Shown: positions 22,507 through 31,711 of the stretch, piece by piece
Numbering within the stretch: the stretch's first letter is position 1
Layout of the letters: every line of letters starts with the position of its first letter
Source: Candidatus Binatia bacterium
GTDB taxonomy: Bacteria > Desulfobacterota > Binatia > UBA1149 > JAJCZL01
Assembly: GCA_028278325.1 (NCBI GenBank)
Contig: JANQEO010000306.1
Span: 1-48,183, forward strand
Direction: 5' to 3'
DNA length: 48,183 bases
Position numbers and translations under genes: made by a program
Notes under the pieces: generated by a model
Told to the model about the DNA's origin: nothing
Databases searched by the model: none
Seen by the model: the letters and a program-made list of their open reading frames with translations, nothing else

Positions 22507-24780
22507 ATGCCCACCATTGAAAGCACGCCCCAGTTTGTAGAGGGCGTATACCGCTCCATGCAAGACCGCCTCGCGCGGGTGGCCGACGCTTCCGGCCGAC
22601 CCATGACCCTGGCTCGCAAGATACTTCTCGGCCATCTCGACGATCCGGACAACGCGAGCACCGAGGGCGGCCGCGATTACGTAGAACTGAGACCCGACCG
22701 TGTAGCGATGCAGGACGCCACCGCGCAGATGGCTCTCCTGCAGTTCATGCAGGCGGGCAAAAGCGAGGTGGCGGTGCCGGCCACCGTGCACTGCGACCAT
22801 CTCATCCAGGCCTATACGGGGGCCGACGAAGACACCCGCCGTGCGGCCCTGGACAACGACGAGGTCTACCGCTTCCTCGCCTCGGCGTCGGCCAAATATG
22901 GAATCGGCTTTTGGAAGCCGGGTTCCGGCATAATTCATCAAGTAGTGCTCGAGAATTACGCTTTCCCCGGCGGCCTCATGATCGGCACCGATTCCCACAC
23001 ACCGAACGCCGGGGGCCTCGGCATGTGTGCCGTAGGAGTGGGTGGCGCCGATGCCGTCGACGTCTTGGCCGGTTTTCCCTGGGAAGTGCTCATGCCCAGC
23101 GTCCTCGGGGTGCGCCTGACCGGCGAATTGTCGGGCTGGGCCTCACCCAAGGACATCATTCTAAAGCTCTGCGGGCTTCTAACGGTCAAAGGTGGAACCA
23201 ATAAGATTATCGAGTACTTCGGGCCCGGAACCTCGAGTCTTTCTTGTACGGGCAAGGCGACCATCTGCAACATGGGAGCCGAGCTTGGAGCGACCTGTTC
23301 CGTGTTCCCCTTCGACGAGCGCATGGATACCTACCTGCGAGCTACCGGACGGGGCGAACTTGCCGACCTTGCCTCTGCCAACGCCGAACTCCTCAGGGCC
23401 GATGCGGCGACCGCTGATGACGCCGAGGCTCACTACGACGAGGTCGTCACCATCGACTTGTCGAGTCTCGAGCCTCACGTAGTCGGGCCTCACACCCCGG
23501 ATCTTGCCAGGCCCATATCGCAGCTCGCCGCGGCGGTGAAAGAGGAAGGCTACAAGGACGAGATCTCGACGGCCCTGGTGGGTAGTTGCACCAACTCCTC
23601 CTACGAAGACATCACCCGTGCCGCCGACATCGCAGCCCAAGCTGCCGAGCACGGCCTCGAGACGAAGAGCCGCTTCCTGGTAACGCCCGGCAGCGACATG
23701 ATCTTCGAGACGATCGAGCGCGACGGGCAGATGAAAACCCTCGAGTCCATCGGCGCTACCGTAATGGCCAACGCCTGCGGCCCCTGCATCGGTCAGTGGA
23801 AGCGTGACGATATCGAAAAAGGCCAGACCGACACGATCATCACCTCGTTCAACCGTAACTTCCCCGGACGAAACGACGCCAATCCACAGACATTGGCATT
23901 CATCGCCAGCCCGGAGATCGTGGTCGCCATGGGCCTGGCAGGTAGCCTGTCGTTCAACCCTCTCACCGATGCGCTTAGCACCGATGGCAGCGAGTTCCGC
24001 CTTCAACCGCCACCGCCTGCGCCGGAGGTGCCGCCTTCGGGGTTCGCCGAGGCGACATCGGGCTACCAAGCGCCGTCGGACGATCCCGGATCGGTAACCG
24101 TCGACGTGGCGCCCGACAGCGAGCGCCTCGCCCTACTCGAGCCTTTCCAAGCGCCGCGTCCCGAGCAGTTCCAACGCATGCCGCTTCTGCTCAAGACAGC
24201 AGGCAAGACCACGACCGACCATATAAGCCCCGCCGGTCCCTGGCTGCGCTTCAGAGGTCACCTCGACCGCATAAGCGACAACATGTTCAGCGGGGCCATA
24301 CGCGCCTGGACGGGAGACCGCGGCGTAACCCGCGACCCGCTCAGCGGAGACTATCCCGTCGAGACCCAGAAGGTCGCGAGAGGCCTCAAGGCCGCGGGCA
24401 AGAAATGGTTCGTGGTCGGTGACGAGAACTACGGCGAGGGCTCGAGCCGTGAACACGCCGCCATGTCGCCTCGCCTTCTGGGTGCAGGCGCCATCATCGC
24501 GCGAAGCTTCGCGCGCATCCACGAGTCCAACCTCAAGAAACAGGGCGTGCTCGCGTTCACGTTCGTGGATCCGGCGGACTACGAAAAGATCCGTGAAGAC
24601 GACGAGCTGAGCCTAGCCGAGCTGGATAGCCTGGCGCCGGCGAGCCCGGTGTCCGCCACCGTTCACCACGCCGACGGCTCCGAGGACTCCATAGAACTCA
24701 AACACACGCTCAACACCGATCAGATTGCCTGGTTCAGAGCGGGCTCGGCCCTCAACCTTCTCGCCGAGCAAGAGAGTTAG
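22507..24780 (+). CDS. acn: aconitate hydratase, mitochondrial-type
   Basis: 757 residues. It interconverts citrate and isocitrate in the TCA cycle using a 4Fe-4S cluster. Cluster cysteines are in VGSCTNSSYED (C361) and ANACGPCIGQW (C424, C427). The swivel C-domain carries GDENYGEGSSREHA and SFARIHESNLKKQG. Length and order fit the compact mitochondrial-like type rather than IRP-like AcnA or AcnB. GAGGAG at 22492-22497 gives a good ribosome site nine bases before the ATG. The stop overlaps the opposite gltX end by 4 bases. Confidence 0.95.
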   Translation: MPTIESTPQFVEGVYRSMQDRLARVADASGRPMTLARKILLGHLDDPDNASTEGGRDYVELRPDRVAMQDATAQMALLQFMQAGKSEVAVPATVHCDHLIQAYTGADEDTRRAALDNDEVYRFLASASAKYGIGFWKPGSGIIHQVVLENYAFPGGLMIGTDSHTPNAGGLGMCAVGVGGADAVDVLAGFPWEVLMPSVLGVRLTGELSGWASPKDIILKLCGLLTVKGGTNKIIEYFGPGTSSLSCTGKATICNMGAELGATCSVFPFDERMDTYLRATGRGELADLASANAELLRADAATADDAEAHYDEVVTIDLSSLEPHVVGPHTPDLARPISQLAAAVKEEGYKDEISTALVGSCTNSSYEDITRAADIAAQAAEHGLETKSRFLVTPGSDMIFETIERDGQMKTLESIGATVMANACGPCIGQWKRDDIEKGQTDTIITSFNRNFPGRNDANPQTLAFIASPEIVVAMGLAGSLSFNPLTDALSTDGSEFRLQPPPPAPEVPPSGFAEATSGYQAPSDDPGSVTVDVAPDSERLALLEPFQAPRPEQFQRMPLLLKTAGKTTTDHISPAGPWLRFRGHLDRISDNMFSGAIRAWTGDRGVTRDPLSGDYPVETQKVARGLKAAGKKWFVVGDENYGEGSSREHAAMSPRLLGAGAIIARSFARIHESNLKKQGVLAFTFVDPADYEKIREDDELSLAELDSLAPASPVSATVHHADGSEDSIELKHTLNTDQIAWFRAGSALNLLAEQES

Positions 24781-26198
24781 GCTGCTCGTATCGGAAGGTT
24801 CCCCTCGCGGACCATGCCGACTGCCGCGCGCAAACGCGCCAGCGTCGTCTCCTTACCCAGCAGGACGCAGACCTCGAATATGCCCGGACTCTCAGTCCCG
24901 CCCGTAAGGGCCACGCGCACCGGCTGAGCGAGCTTCCCGAGCTTGAGACCGTCACGTTCCATGAGTTCGCGAAAGGCGCCTTCCACCCCCTCCTCGCTCC
25001 AGTCGCCTACGCCTTCGAGCAGCGCCGACAAGGCGTCGAGGACCTGCAGGTTCTCCTCAGCCAGGAACTTGGCGGCGGCCTTCTCGTCAAAGTCGATCTC
25101 GCCGACGACGAAAGGCCGCACCCGTTCGGCCAGTTGAACCAAAGTCTTGGCGCGGTCACCTATCAACGCGACTGCGGCTTCGAGATGGTCATCTGCATTC
25201 GCAGCTGAGTCCTCGAGCCAGGGCCTGACCATGGGCGCCAGCGATTCGGCACCGACCCTCTTCATGTGCTCGCCGTTGACCCAGGTCAGCTTCTCGATGT
25301 CGAAAGCGGCGGCGGCCTTGCCTACTCCGTCGACGTCGAAGAGCTCGACGAGTTCGTCACGGGAAAACACCTCCTGATCACCGTGAGACCAACCCAGCCG
25401 TGCGAGATAGTTGACGAGAGCGTCGGGCAACAACCCCATGTCACGGTAGGCCGATACCGAGGTCGCCCCGTGACGCTTCGACAAACGCGCCCGGTCCGTA
25501 CCGACGATCAAAGGCAGGTGTCCGTAGGCCGGAGGCTCGGCTCCCAGAGCCTTGAAGATCTGGAGCTGCCTGGGCGTGTTGCTCAGGTGATCCTCCCCGC
25601 GAAGCACGTGGGTTATGCCCATGTCTATGTCGTCGCATACGACTACGAGGTGAAAAGTCGGCGTGCCGTCGGAACGCACCAGGATCAGGTCGTCGAGTTC
25701 ACGGTTGTCGAAGGAGACAGGTCCGCGCACCAGATCATTGACCATGGTCTGCCCGTCCAAGGGCGCTTTGAATCTGATTACCGACGCTTCGCCGTCGCCC
25801 GGCGTGCGACCGGCGTCCCGGCAGGTACGATCATAGAAAGGCTTGCGGCCTTCCTTCTGTGCCTGCTCCCGCATCGACTCCAGGCGCTCAGGCGGGCAAA
25901 AGCAATGGTAGCAATGGCCGTTCTCGAGCAATCTGCTGACGGCCCCCGCATAGTGGTCCGACCGCTGACTCTGAAAATGCGGGCCCTCGTCGTAGTCCAG
26001 CCCCAGCCACTCGAGGCTGTCCAGGATCGCGTCGACGAACTCCTGGGATGACCGCTGGCGGTCGGTATCCTCGATCCGGAGCACGAAAGACCCGCCGTGA
26101 TGGCGGGCGAAGAGGTAGTTGAACAGGGCCGTCCTGGCCCCGCCTATGTGCAGATGGCCGGTGGGACTGGGGGCGAATCGGGTGCGGACCTCCGGCAT
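24777..26198 (-). CDS. gltX: glutamate--tRNA ligase
   Basis: 473 residues. The HIGH motif is in FAPSPTGHLHIGGARTALF near the N-terminus and the KMSKS equivalent is in ARLSKRHGATSVSAY. The catalytic domain is followed by the helical anticodon-binding part ending in ARLRAAVGMVREGNLPIRAA. The intact N-terminal domain and full anticodon-binding domain point to a true GluRS, not the short YadB type. It charges tRNA-Glu; two such tRNAs are in this window. Confidence 0.95.
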   Translation of the reverse strand: MPEVRTRFAPSPTGHLHIGGARTALFNYLFARHHGGSFVLRIEDTDRQRSSQEFVDAILDSLEWLGLDYDEGPHFQSQRSDHYAGAVSRLLENGHCYHCFCPPERLESMREQAQKEGRKPFYDRTCRDAGRTPGDGEASVIRFKAPLDGQTMVNDLVRGPVSFDNRELDDLILVRSDGTPTFHLVVVCDDIDMGITHVLRGEDHLSNTPRQLQIFKALGAEPPAYGHLPLIVGTDRARLSKRHGATSVSAYRDMGLLPDALVNYLARLGWSHGDQEVFSRDELVELFDVDGVGKAAAAFDIEKLTWVNGEHMKRVGAESLAPMVRPWLEDSAANADDHLEAAVALIGDRAKTLVQLAERVRPFVVGEIDFDEKAAAKFLAEENLQVLDALSALLEGVGDWSEEGVEGAFRELMERDGLKLGKLAQPVRVALTGGTESPGIFEVCVLLGKETTLARLRAAVGMVREGNLPIRAA

Positions 26199-26314
26199 CG
26201 GCGGGACTCAACCACGCACCGCCGCAAGGGTCAACGTCAACGGCGAAACGGTGACGCCGACCCCATGACGGCCGGCGGCGGCAGAGCAGAAAAGTCATCG
26301 CGACGCCGCGCCGT

Positions 26315-26341
26315 CGAGTACCATCGTAAGCGTGGTACTCG
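26315..26341. promoter_or_regulatory. inverted repeat spanning the response-regulator start
   Basis: CGAGTACCA (26315-26323) and TGGTACTCG (26333-26341) are perfect 9-base inverted repeats with a 9-base spacer. The right arm contains the GTG start at 26332. In RNA this would form a hairpin enclosing the start codon and could restrain translation. As DNA it could be a repressor site. Confidence 0.45.
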
Positions 26342-26769
26342 ATGGTCTCATCCGTATCCTGGTGGTCGAGGACAACCCCGACAACCGCAAGATCCTGGTC
26401 TACCGGCTCAAGCGCATGGGGGAGTTCCTGATCGAGGAGGCCGCCAACGGCCTGGAGGCCCTCGAGGCCATCCAGCGCTGCACGCCCGACCTCATCATCA
26501 TGGACATCAACATGCCCGTCATGAACGGCCTGGAGGTGACCAAGGCCGTAAGGGCCATGCAGGGCGGGATTGCGGAGATCCCGATACTGCTGCTGACCGC
26601 TCAGGTATCGGAAGGATATGCGGCCAAGGGCTACGAGGCAGGCTGCACGGATTACCTTCCGAAACCGATCGTCGACCCCAAGGTTCTTCAAGCCAAGGTC
26701 ATGGCCTGCCTGTCCGGCCGTCAGAGTAGTTCCCAACCTGTGCAGGCGACACCTGTAGCCGAAGCCTAG
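26332..26769 (+). CDS. single-domain response regulator (CheY-like receiver)
   Basis: 145 residues, a receiver domain only. Acidic pocket in VVEDNPDN (E13, D14), phospho-acceptor D58 in LIIMDINMP, Thr in LLLTAQ, and Lys in DYLPKPI. The C-terminal ~20 residues are a Gln/Ser/Ala tail. No output domain, so it acts by protein contact or in a phosphorelay. Partners are not adjacent: the kinase NtrB lies further right. The GTG start lacks a Shine-Dalgarno and sits in a hairpin. Single-domain regulators of this SEGYAAKGYEAGCTDYLPKP style often pair with hybrid kinases. Confidence 0.88.
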   Translation: MVLDGLIRILVVEDNPDNRKILVYRLKRMGEFLIEEAANGLEALEAIQRCTPDLIIMDINMPVMNGLEVTKAVRAMQGGIAEIPILLLTAQVSEGYAAKGYEAGCTDYLPKPIVDPKVLQAKVMACLSGRQSSSQPVQATPVAEA

Positions 26770-26800
26770 ACGCCGCCCCCACACCCCCCTTGCTCGAGAC

Positions 26801-26822
26801 TTACTGAACTCGAGTTCAGTAA
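26801..26822. promoter_or_regulatory. 22-bp perfect palindrome, operator candidate
   Basis: The core ACTGAACTCGAGTTCAGT is flanked by TT/AA, making a perfect dyad of 11+11. The central GAAC-N4-GTTC matches the Gram-positive LexA box layout and also resembles operators of TetR-type acyl-CoA regulators such as DesT. It is followed by a looser CGTTCAGTCCAGTGAACG dyad. No T-run follows, so a terminator is unlikely. It lies more than 220 bases before the -35 box of the prkA promoter. Confidence 0.55.
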
Positions 26823-27050
26823 AAATATCGTTCAGTCCAGTGAACGCCTCTCGCACACGCCATGCCAAGTCTCATAGCACCCGATTCGGCCTGGTTAACG
26901 GCATGAGCGACGCGGCAAACGCCTCCTCGACGCCTCGTAACCCGATGTATAGGAGCGCAAACGCCTGTCACGCCGAAATCGGAATTGTTCCCTAATTCCT
27001 AATGCGACGCGCCATCGTGCGCACAAGCAACCGCGTCAAGTAATAATTTG

Positions 27051-27079
27051 TTGCCCGGCCCACTTCGCGGGCGCATAAT
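27051..27079 (+). promoter_or_regulatory. sigma70-type promoter for prkA-yeaH-spoVR
   Basis: TTGCCC (27051-27056) and CATAAT (27074-27079) are separated by 17 bases. Transcription would start near 27086, giving a ~90-base leader before the ATG at 27176. Confidence 0.5.
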
Positions 27080-27175
27080 TTTCGAGAATCATGATTTCCC
27101 GGTTTGTGTGGAGATGGGGGCGCAGAGTGAGATCTTGATACCAACCTAAGCTCTGCTCGATGAGGAGCTGACGAT

Positions 27176-29107
27176 ATGGATGACAAGACGAGGAGCTTCG
27201 AGGACATCATCAAATCCGATCGCGCGCTGTCGGGAGATGTCGACTGGTGCGGAAGCTTCCTTGACTATCTCGAGAAGGTCAAAGCCGACTCCTCTAATAT
27301 CAAGCTTGCGCATTCTCGTCTGTACGACACCATCGTGCGCCACGGTGTCCAGGAAGTAACCGAAGACGAGACCGGCAGCGTTCTGCTGCGCGACGGCATC
27401 AACAAAACATACTCCTTCTTCTCCGATCAGTTCTTCGGCATCGAGAAGGTTCTGTCCCAGCTCGTTCGCTACTTTCACTCGGCTTCTCTCAAAGGCGAGG
27501 AATCCCGTCAGGTTCTCTATCTGATGGGGCCGGTCGGCTCGGGAAAATCGTCACTGGTCGAGAAGCTGGCCGCCGGCCTCGAGGAAAGCCCGCCCTTCTA
27601 CGGCATCGAGGGCTGCCCGATGTTCGAGGAACCTCTGCACCTGGTGCCCCGCCATCTAAGGCGCGAGTTCGAGAAGATGCTCGACGTCCACATCGAGGGC
27701 GAGTTGTGCCCCGTATGCCGCTTCCGCCTGGCCGAGGAATACGGCGGCAAGTACGAAGAGGTGCCCGTCCGCACCTACCAGTTCTCCAAACGCGGCCGTG
27801 TAGGCGTCGCCGTCGTACCGCCTGTCGACCCCAACAACCAGGACACCTCGGTATTGATCGGCAGCGAGGACATCTCCAAGCTCGACATGTACTCCGAGGG
27901 TGATCCGCGTGTGCTCGACCTCAACGGCGCCCTCAACGTGGCCAACCGTGGCATGTGCGAGTTCATCGAGGTCTTCAAGAACGACACCGAATACCTGCAC
28001 GCGATGATCACCGCGACCCAGGAGAAGTCCATCCCGGCGCCCGGCCGCCACGGAATGGTTTATGTCGATACCGTGATCACGGCGCACTCCAATGAAGCCG
28101 AATGGCAGAAGTTCAAGGCCGATCACACCAACGAGGCCATCCTCGACCGAATAGTCGTCGTCAAGGTGCCCTACAACCTGCGCCTCACCGAAGAGGTGAA
28201 GATCTACGAGAAGATCATCCACAACTCCGACTTCAGGGCCCACATCGCTCCCCACACTCTCGAGATCGCCTCCAAGTTCGCGATCCTGTCGCGCCTGGAA
28301 GCCAACCCGAAGTGTGACCTGATGACCAAGCTGAAGATCTACAACGGCGAAGAGGTCATCGAGAAGGGCCGCGTCAAGAAGATCGAGATCGAAGAGTTGC
28401 GTGACGACGCCCGGCGCGAGGGAATGGACGGCATCTCCACCCGCTTCATCATGAAAGCGCTCGACAACGCACTGTCGGACAACGTCGAGGGCGCCTGCAT
28501 AAACCCGATCAGCGTCAGGGAATCCCTAGTCAACATGGTTCGGGAGTCGGAGTTCCCCGATGACGTGCGCAAGCGTTACCTCGAGTTCCTCCAGGACACC
28601 CTCCACAAGGACTATCTAGAGATCCTGGAGAAAGAGATAACCAAGGCCTTCGTGTTCTCCTACCAGGAGCAGGCCGAGGCCCTTTTCCAGAACTATCTCG
28701 ACCACGCCGAAGCCTTCGTCAACAAATCGAAGGTGACCGACCGCAGCACGGGCGAAGAGCTACAGCCCGACGAAGGCTTCCTGAAATCCATCGAAGAACA
28801 GATCGCGGTGATAGGCTCGGCAGCCGAGGGATTCCGACAAGACGTGATCTCCTTCCTGTGGGCCAGCAGCCGTCGCGGTGCCACCATCTCCTACGCCAAC
28901 TACGAGCCGCTGCGCCAGGCCATCGAGAAGAAGCTGATGTATTCCGTGCGCGAGATCAGCCGCATAGTCACCAGAGCCACGACCCGCGACCAGGACCAGA
29001 GCCAAAAGTACGACGGCATGGTCGGTAATCTGCTCGATCACGGCTACTGCAGGAGTTGCGTCGATACCGTTCTCAAGTACGCGGCCAACAACCTCTGGAA
29101 AGATTGA
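27176..29107 (+). CDS. prkA: PrkA serine protein kinase (YeaG type)
   Basis: 643 residues. The N-terminal AAA part holds Walker A GPVGSGKSS (118-126). The C-terminal region (YLEFLQDTLHKDYLEILEKE onward) is the PrkA C-domain. The family (YeaG in E. coli) is linked to nitrogen starvation, sporulation and stationary phase, and has been reported both as a kinase and as an ATP-dependent protease; the exact biochemistry is debated. Ribosome site GAGGAG eight bases before ATG. First gene of an operon with yeaH and spoVR: the gap to the next gene is 12 bases. Confidence 0.93.
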   Translation: MDDKTRSFEDIIKSDRALSGDVDWCGSFLDYLEKVKADSSNIKLAHSRLYDTIVRHGVQEVTEDETGSVLLRDGINKTYSFFSDQFFGIEKVLSQLVRYFHSASLKGEESRQVLYLMGPVGSGKSSLVEKLAAGLEESPPFYGIEGCPMFEEPLHLVPRHLRREFEKMLDVHIEGELCPVCRFRLAEEYGGKYEEVPVRTYQFSKRGRVGVAVVPPVDPNNQDTSVLIGSEDISKLDMYSEGDPRVLDLNGALNVANRGMCEFIEVFKNDTEYLHAMITATQEKSIPAPGRHGMVYVDTVITAHSNEAEWQKFKADHTNEAILDRIVVVKVPYNLRLTEEVKIYEKIIHNSDFRAHIAPHTLEIASKFAILSRLEANPKCDLMTKLKIYNGEEVIEKGRVKKIEIEELRDDARREGMDGISTRFIMKALDNALSDNVEGACINPISVRESLVNMVRESEFPDDVRKRYLEFLQDTLHKDYLEILEKEITKAFVFSYQEQAEALFQNYLDHAEAFVNKSKVTDRSTGEELQPDEGFLKSIEEQIAVIGSAAEGFRQDVISFLWASSRRGATISYANYEPLRQAIEKKLMYSVREISRIVTRATTRDQDQSQKYDGMVGNLLDHGYCRSCVDTVLKYAANNLWKD

Positions 29108-29119
29108 CGAGATCCCGCC

Positions 29120-30295
29120 ATGGGCGCCGTATTCCGAGCCAAACGCGAGGCGTCGGCGGACCGTAGCGCCGGCGACCGGCAGCGCCACCGCCAGAAGGTC
29201 CGGTCGTCCATCCTCGACAACATCGCCGACATCATCGCCGAAGAGTCCATCATAGGGCGCGCCGGCGACGACGTGATCAAGGTCCCCATTAGGGGCATCC
29301 GCGAATACCGCTTCATCTACGGAGAGAACGTCCCCGGAGTCGGAGAAGGCGCCGGCGAGGACCTCAAGAAAGGCGACGTAATCGGCAAGGACTCCAAAGA
29401 CGGGCGCAAAGGGCAGCCGGGCCAAGCCGGCGAGCAGCCCGGCGTCGACTACTACGAAACCGACGTAACACTCAGCGAGCTAATCGACCTGATGTTCGAG
29501 GATCTCGAACTACCCGACCTCGAACGCAAGGAACTCCGCGTACTCGAGTCCGAGAGGATGTCCAAGCGCAAGGGTTACCGGCGCGTCGGACTGCGGGTGC
29601 ACCTGGACAAGCGCCGCACCGTGAGATCCAAGCTGCGACGGGCCAGAGCCACCAGGCTCAGGCGGACCCTGGAGGCGGGCGAACCAGAGCGCGATCCCTT
29701 CCATCTCTCCGATCTGCGCTTCCGTCACCGGACCATCGAGATTCAGCAGGAATCCAACGCCGTGGTCATCTGCATCATGGACACCTCAGGGTCCATGGAC
29801 ATGGTCAAGAAGTACCTGGCGCGCAGCTTCTTCTTCCTGCTCTACCAGTTCGTCCTGCGCCGCTACGAAAACGTCGAAGTCGTGTTCATCGCCCATGACA
29901 TCGAGGCCAAAGAGGTCAACGAGGAGCAGTTCTTCCACAAGGGAGAAGGCGGCGGCACCTTCGTATCCTCGGGATACAACAAGGCTCTGGAAGTGATCGG
30001 CGACCGCTACCACCCCAGCCTGTGGAACATCTACGCGTTTCACTGCTCGGACGGTGACAACTTCGGCTCCGATACTCCGCAAGCGCTCAAGGCCGCACGC
30101 GAGCTATGCGAAGTGACCAACCTTTTCGGCTACGGCGAGATCAAGCCTAGAGGCGCGGGATTCTACGGCGGGTCTTTGATCAACTCGTTCAAGGGAATCG
30201 AGGCCGACAACTTCCAAACGATTCTGATCGAGAGGAAGGAAGACATCTGGCCCAGCTTCAAGGGATTCCTGAAACGCGAAAAGGTACCCCAGTGA
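29120..30295 (+). CDS. yeaH: YeaH/YhbH family protein (DUF444)
   Basis: 391 residues. A basic N-terminal part (VFRAKREASADRS) and a KGDVIGKDSKDGRKGQPG linker precede a VWA-like fold with MIDAS motif DTSGSMD (221-227). The C-terminal segment contains FHCSDGDNFGSDTPQA. These hallmarks define the YeaH family, partners of PrkA and SpoVR in many bacteria. Role: likely adaptor or metal-dependent protein-binding factor for PrkA. The stop overlaps the spoVR start. Confidence 0.92.
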   Translation: MGAVFRAKREASADRSAGDRQRHRQKVRSSILDNIADIIAEESIIGRAGDDVIKVPIRGIREYRFIYGENVPGVGEGAGEDLKKGDVIGKDSKDGRKGQPGQAGEQPGVDYYETDVTLSELIDLMFEDLELPDLERKELRVLESERMSKRKGYRRVGLRVHLDKRRTVRSKLRRARATRLRRTLEAGEPERDPFHLSDLRFRHRTIEIQQESNAVVICIMDTSGSMDMVKKYLARSFFFLLYQFVLRRYENVEVVFIAHDIEAKEVNEEQFFHKGEGGGTFVSSGYNKALEVIGDRYHPSLWNIYAFHCSDGDNFGSDTPQALKAARELCEVTNLFGYGEIKPRGAGFYGGSLINSFKGIEADNFQTILIERKEDIWPSFKGFLKREKVPQ

Positions 30296-31707
30296 GCGAG
30301 ACAGTAGAGAGCCTCGAGTACTGGGATTCCAAGATACTCGAGCTGGTCGATGCTTACGGACTCGACTGTTTTCCTCAGGAGTTCGAGCTCTGCGATCACC
30401 ACGAGATGATCGCCTACACGGCGTACTCAGGCATGCCGTCCCACTACCCTCACTGGTCCTACGGAAAGTCCTACGAGAAGACCAAAACTCTCTACGACTA
30501 CGGCGTGAGTGGCCTGCCCTACGAGATGGTCATCAACTCGGATCCGGCCCTGGCCTACCTCATGGCCGACAACTCCTTGTGCCTCAACGTGCTGACCATC
30601 GCCCACGTCTACGGCCACAACGACTTCTTCAAGAACAATTTCACCTTCGACACTACGCGCCCCGAGTTCGCCATCGGCAGCTTCAAGGCGCACGCCGAGC
30701 GTGTGCGCGCCTACGTGGAAGATCCGAGCATCGGTGGAGCCAAGGTAGAACACACGCTCGACGCGGCCCACGCTCTATCCTTGCAGTGCAGCCGCAACCT
30801 GGCAGTCCGCAAGCTGGGGCGCGAAGAACAGGAACAACTGCATTTCGAGGCCTCGCTGCCGCGTGAAGACCCTTTCCGAACCCTGCACGCGGCGCAGCCC
30901 CATACGCCTCCCGATCTACACAAGGTGCCTCTGTATCCCGACGAGAACCTGCTGCTCTTCGTCAGAGACAACAATCCTTACCTGGAGTCGTGGCAGCGTG
31001 ACTTGCTCACCATCGTTCACGAGGAGGCCCAGTACTTCATCCCTCAGATCGAGACCAAGATCATGAACGAAGGCTGGGCGAGCTACTGGCACTACCAGAT
31101 CATGACCAACCTCGACAGCAGCGACGATATGAAAGTGGAGTTCATGATCCACCACAACCAGGTGATCCGCCCTCACCAGGGATCGCTGAATCCGTATCAC
31201 GTCGGGTTCAAGATATGGCAGGCGATCTATTCCGACATCGAAGGCCCCGAGCCCCCCGACCACAGCAAGGCGACCCACGGCCGCGCCGAGCTATTTCGCG
31301 TGCGCGAGATAGAAAGGGACCAATCCTTCCTGAGACGGTTCCTGAGCAGGGAATTGATGCGAGAACTCGGCCTCTTCGAGTTCACCAGCCGGCGCGGCGA
31401 CGTCGTAGTGACAGAGGTCGCCGACGACGACGGGTGGGAAAAGATAAAGGATGCCTTGATCCACAGCGTGGGCACGGGATCGATCCCGATAGTGACGGTA
31501 GTCGACGCCGATCACGGCGGCACTCGGTCCCTGCTTCTCAACCACGCTTTCGACGGGCGTGAACTGAGCCTGGAATACGCCGAAAAGACTCTTATGTACG
31601 TGCACCGCCTATGGGGTCGCGAGGTAGTGCTCGACACAGTCCTTGCAGGTAAGCCGGCCCAGCTCGTCTACAACGGCGAGGGCTTCACAACCAAGAGAAC
31701 GAAATAG
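30292..31707 (+). CDS. spoVR: SpoVR family protein (YcgB type)
   Basis: 471 residues. The GTG at 30292 lies inside the TGA of yeaH (GTGA), so the two are coupled. Family signatures include ELCDHHEMIAYTAYSGMPSH near the N-terminus and FIPQIETKIMNEGWASYWHY, VGFKIWQAIYSD in the middle. The family was first tied to spore cortex formation in Bacillus. In non-sporing bacteria it is part of the stationary-phase PrkA module. No catalytic reaction is established. It ends four bases from the stop of ispF. Confidence 0.93.
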   Translation: MSETVESLEYWDSKILELVDAYGLDCFPQEFELCDHHEMIAYTAYSGMPSHYPHWSYGKSYEKTKTLYDYGVSGLPYEMVINSDPALAYLMADNSLCLNVLTIAHVYGHNDFFKNNFTFDTTRPEFAIGSFKAHAERVRAYVEDPSIGGAKVEHTLDAAHALSLQCSRNLAVRKLGREEQEQLHFEASLPREDPFRTLHAAQPHTPPDLHKVPLYPDENLLLFVRDNNPYLESWQRDLLTIVHEEAQYFIPQIETKIMNEGWASYWHYQIMTNLDSSDDMKVEFMIHHNQVIRPHQGSLNPYHVGFKIWQAIYSDIEGPEPPDHSKATHGRAELFRVREIERDQSFLRRFLSRELMRELGLFEFTSRRGDVVVTEVADDDGWEKIKDALIHSVGTGSIPIVTVVDADHGGTRSLLLNHAFDGRELSLEYAEKTLMYVHRLWGREVVLDTVLAGKPAQLVYNGEGFTTKRTK

Positions 31708-31711
31708 AACC

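Larger units (their letters stand above)
26770..27175. other. control region upstream of the prkA operon
   Basis: This 406-base gap is AT-richer than its surroundings. It contains a perfect 22-bp palindrome (26801-26822), a second inverted pair CGTTCA/TGAACG (26829-26846) and a sigma70-like promoter (27051-27079). The ribosome site GAGGAG is at 27162-27167. No gene is seen in it. Confidence 0.6.

Noticed and set aside
26097..26729. 210-residue plus-strand frame overlapping gltX start and the response regulator
   Set aside because: It is out of frame with the conserved receiver, Arg/Gly-rich and without any motif.
26801..26830. Palindrome as intrinsic terminator of the response-regulator gene
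   Set aside because: An A-run, not a T-run, follows on the plus strand; the stem has no loop; the stem is AT-rich for a terminator.
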